DNA from: Acidimicrobiia bacterium
GTDB lineage: Bacteria > Actinomycetota > Acidimicrobiia > Acidimicrobiales > JACDCH01
NCBI GenBank assembly: GCA_013694495.1
Contig: JACDCH010000397.1
Coordinates: 1-5,567, forward strand
Direction: 5' to 3'
Length of the DNA: 5,567 bases
Under the pieces are notes generated by a model. It had not been told where the DNA came from. It ran no database searches and saw nothing but the letters and a program-made list of their open reading frames with translations. Both the position numbers and the translations under genes were made by a program. Shown here one piece after another: positions 4,638 to 5,567 of the stretch (the stretch's first letter is position 1; every line of letters starts with the position of its first letter).

Positions 4638-5047
4638 TCACTCGGTCCGTGTGAAGCGGGTGATGGCGATGGCGATGGCGAGCATCGGCACGCCGAGGGC
4701 GAGGACGATCGCCACCTCGAGGAGGGTGGGGACGGGCCAGCCCGACCAGGTGACGCCGGGGGCGAGGCGGGCGCGGGCGGCGTCGGAGATGTCGAGGTGT
4801 CCGAACACGAGCCGCCGCATCGGGTCGACGGCGTACGTGAGCGGGTTGATGCGGTTGAGGGCAGGTGCACGAGGCCGCCCAGCACCAGGAGGATGAACCC
4901 CTGGGTCATGGCGATCGTCGTGCCCCCGAGGCACTTGCCGAGGAGGATCGACGACCGCCGGATCGGCGCGACGAGCATCTCCCGCAGGAACCCGAGCTCG
5001 CGGCCCATGACCAGTGATGCGGCGTTGATCATGGCGCTGAACCACAT
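4638..5047 (-). pseudogene. ABC-2 type (DrrB-like) permease remnant with internal deletion
   Basis: Two pieces in different frames meet at about 4859. The first (5047 to 4859) reads MWFSAMINAASLVMGRELGF, then FLREMLVAPIRRSSILLGK and a hydrophobic segment to GGLVHLP, the middle part of a DrrB-type ABC-2 export permease. The second (4859 to 4638) reads LNRINPLTYAVDPMRRLVFG and a last membrane helix (VAIVLALGVPMLAIAIAI), the C-terminus of the same family. Compared with full-length members of about 250-280 residues, some 65-70 residues with two or more membrane helices are missing at the junction, and the first 75 or so residues with the first helix are gone. Such permeases pair with an ABC ATPase to export drugs or lipids; no ATPase is visible here. 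The product cannot be a working transporter. Loss at two places argues for real decay rather than sequencing error. An ATG at 5045-5047 with GAGG upstream exists, but this is probably chance. Confidence 0.78.
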
Positions 5048-5127
5048 CGCCAACCTCGTGGAGGTCCAGGACAAGGACCTCCCGGCCGAGACCACCGGCA
5101 CCGCTGAGGCGCGTTCATCGTGTTCGT

Positions 5128-5144
5128 TCGCGGCTGCGCCGCGA
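5128..5144 (-). terminator. GC-rich hairpin downstream of the AlkB-type gene
   Basis: TCGCGGC (5128-5134) pairs with GCCGCGA (5138-5144) across a 3-nt loop. It lies about 70 nt past the dioxygenase stop, between it and the permease remnant, and has no T-run. It is a possible terminator or simply a GC-rich palindrome. Confidence 0.3.
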
Positions 5145-5214
5145 GGAGGCGGCGCTCGCCTCGAGTCCCGTGAACGGGCACGGATGCGAACGGTCGCGAC
5201 ACGTGGCCCCGGCC

Positions 5215-5567
5215 TCAGCCGGCCAGGCCCGTCTGCCGGAGCGTGATGCTGAGGCGGCCGGGCGGCAGGCCCAGGTCGTCGGGCGCGGTGCCGGCGAACA
5301 CGCCGGGGACGCCATGGTGGATGCGGCGGTTGGGCCCGCCGAACACGAGCAGGTCGCCCGAGCCGAGCTCGACGTCGGTGAACGGGCTCGTGCGCCGACC
5401 CACCCCGGCCAGTCGGAACACGGCCCGGTCGCCGAGGCTGACGGTGACACGGGGGCGTCGGCCGGCTCCTCACCGTCCTGGTGCAACCCCAGGCGGGCGC
5501 CCGGCCCGTAGAGGTTGACGATGGCGGCGTCGGGCGCGTAGCCGACCGCGCCGGGCACGTCCGAGCG
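5215..5567 (-). pseudogene. alkB: AlkB-type 2-oxoglutarate/Fe(II) dioxygenase, C-terminal part with one frameshift (runs off the right edge)
   Basis: The - strand reads AVGYAPDAAIVNLYGPGARL, then LGLHQDGEEPADAPV. After a frame change near 5445-5450, where one base seems missing from GTGGTC, it continues TVSLGDRAVFRLAGVG to the stop at 5215. Adding one base gives 118 codons in a single frame to the window edge. The AlkB iron ligands are visible: HxD in LHQDGEEP (His at 5481-5483, Asp at 5475-5477) and the distal His in RIHHGVPG (5314-5316). The 2-oxoglutarate-binding arginines are in GRLSITLRQTG. AlkB enzymes repair alkylated DNA or RNA bases by oxidative demethylation. The N-terminal half lies outside the window. 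The single indel could be a sequencing error, in which case the gene is intact. AlkB-like family assignment is strong; the exact substrate is not shown. Confidence 0.82.

Noticed and set aside
4662..4679. A GATGGC triple repeat at the permease 3' end
   Set aside because: It encodes the alternating Ala-Ile of the last membrane helix and is too short to be a meaningful repeat locus.
4310..5473. A 387-codon - strand open frame across AlkB, the permease and the gap
   Set aside because: It joins off-frame AlkB sequence, the genuine middle piece of the permease and off-frame gap sequence. Only the permease piece is real.
1..5567. CRISPR arrays, tRNA or rRNA genes, replication origin
   Set aside because: No regularly spaced repeats, cloverleaf with CCA-type end, rRNA-like stretch or DnaA-box cluster was seen on either strand.

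Overview
The window looks like a piece of a high-GC actinobacterial chromosome. The codon third positions are strongly G/C and GTG starts occur. The recombinase, pyrimidine reductase, flavin reductase and small lipoprotein types are ones I associate with actinobacteria, possibly an acidimicrobial lineage; the lineage is a guess. Much of the region is accessory or decaying: intact genes alternate with fragments.

Layout from left to right. (1) The 3' tail of a transposase, probably IS630-type, on the + strand (2-115). (2) A cysteine-free DsrE-family protein on the - strand (123-482). (3) A small lipoprotein on the - strand (634-1140) with a five-residue repeat just after its lipobox. (4) A 1065-bp segment (1242-2306) bounded by 20-bp inverted repeats that match at 19 of 20 positions. 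It carries one gene, an XerC/XerD-like tyrosine recombinase (1342-2260) broken by three tiny indels. Undoing them gives a 306-codon frame with all six catalytic residues. (5) A second small lipoprotein on the + strand (2309-2746) that begins 3 bp outside the right inverted repeat. (6) A fragment of a TetR-type regulator (2838-3002). (7) A translationally coupled pair on the - strand: a RibD-C-type pyrimidine reductase (3530-4273) and a flavin reductase-like FMN-binding protein (3013-3540). (8) A 358-bp gap (4280-4637) whose right half folds on paper into a three-way junction, a long bulged stem and a final hairpin. (9) A remnant of an ABC-2 (DrrB-type) permease on the - strand (4638-5047) that lacks its N-terminus and a central block. 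(10) The C-terminal part of an AlkB-type 2-oxoglutarate/Fe(II) dioxygenase on the - strand (5215-5567, running off the window) with one frameshift.

How they work together: only the reductase and flavin-reductase pair looks like a working operon, with an 11-bp overlap and a good ribosome-binding site inside the upstream gene. The rest reads as separate single genes rearranged by mobile DNA. The two best leads are the compact single-gene tyrosine-recombinase element, which sits between two divergent lipoprotein genes, and the unexplained structured segment at 4470-4633. All family calls rest on motifs recalled from memory; no database search was run.
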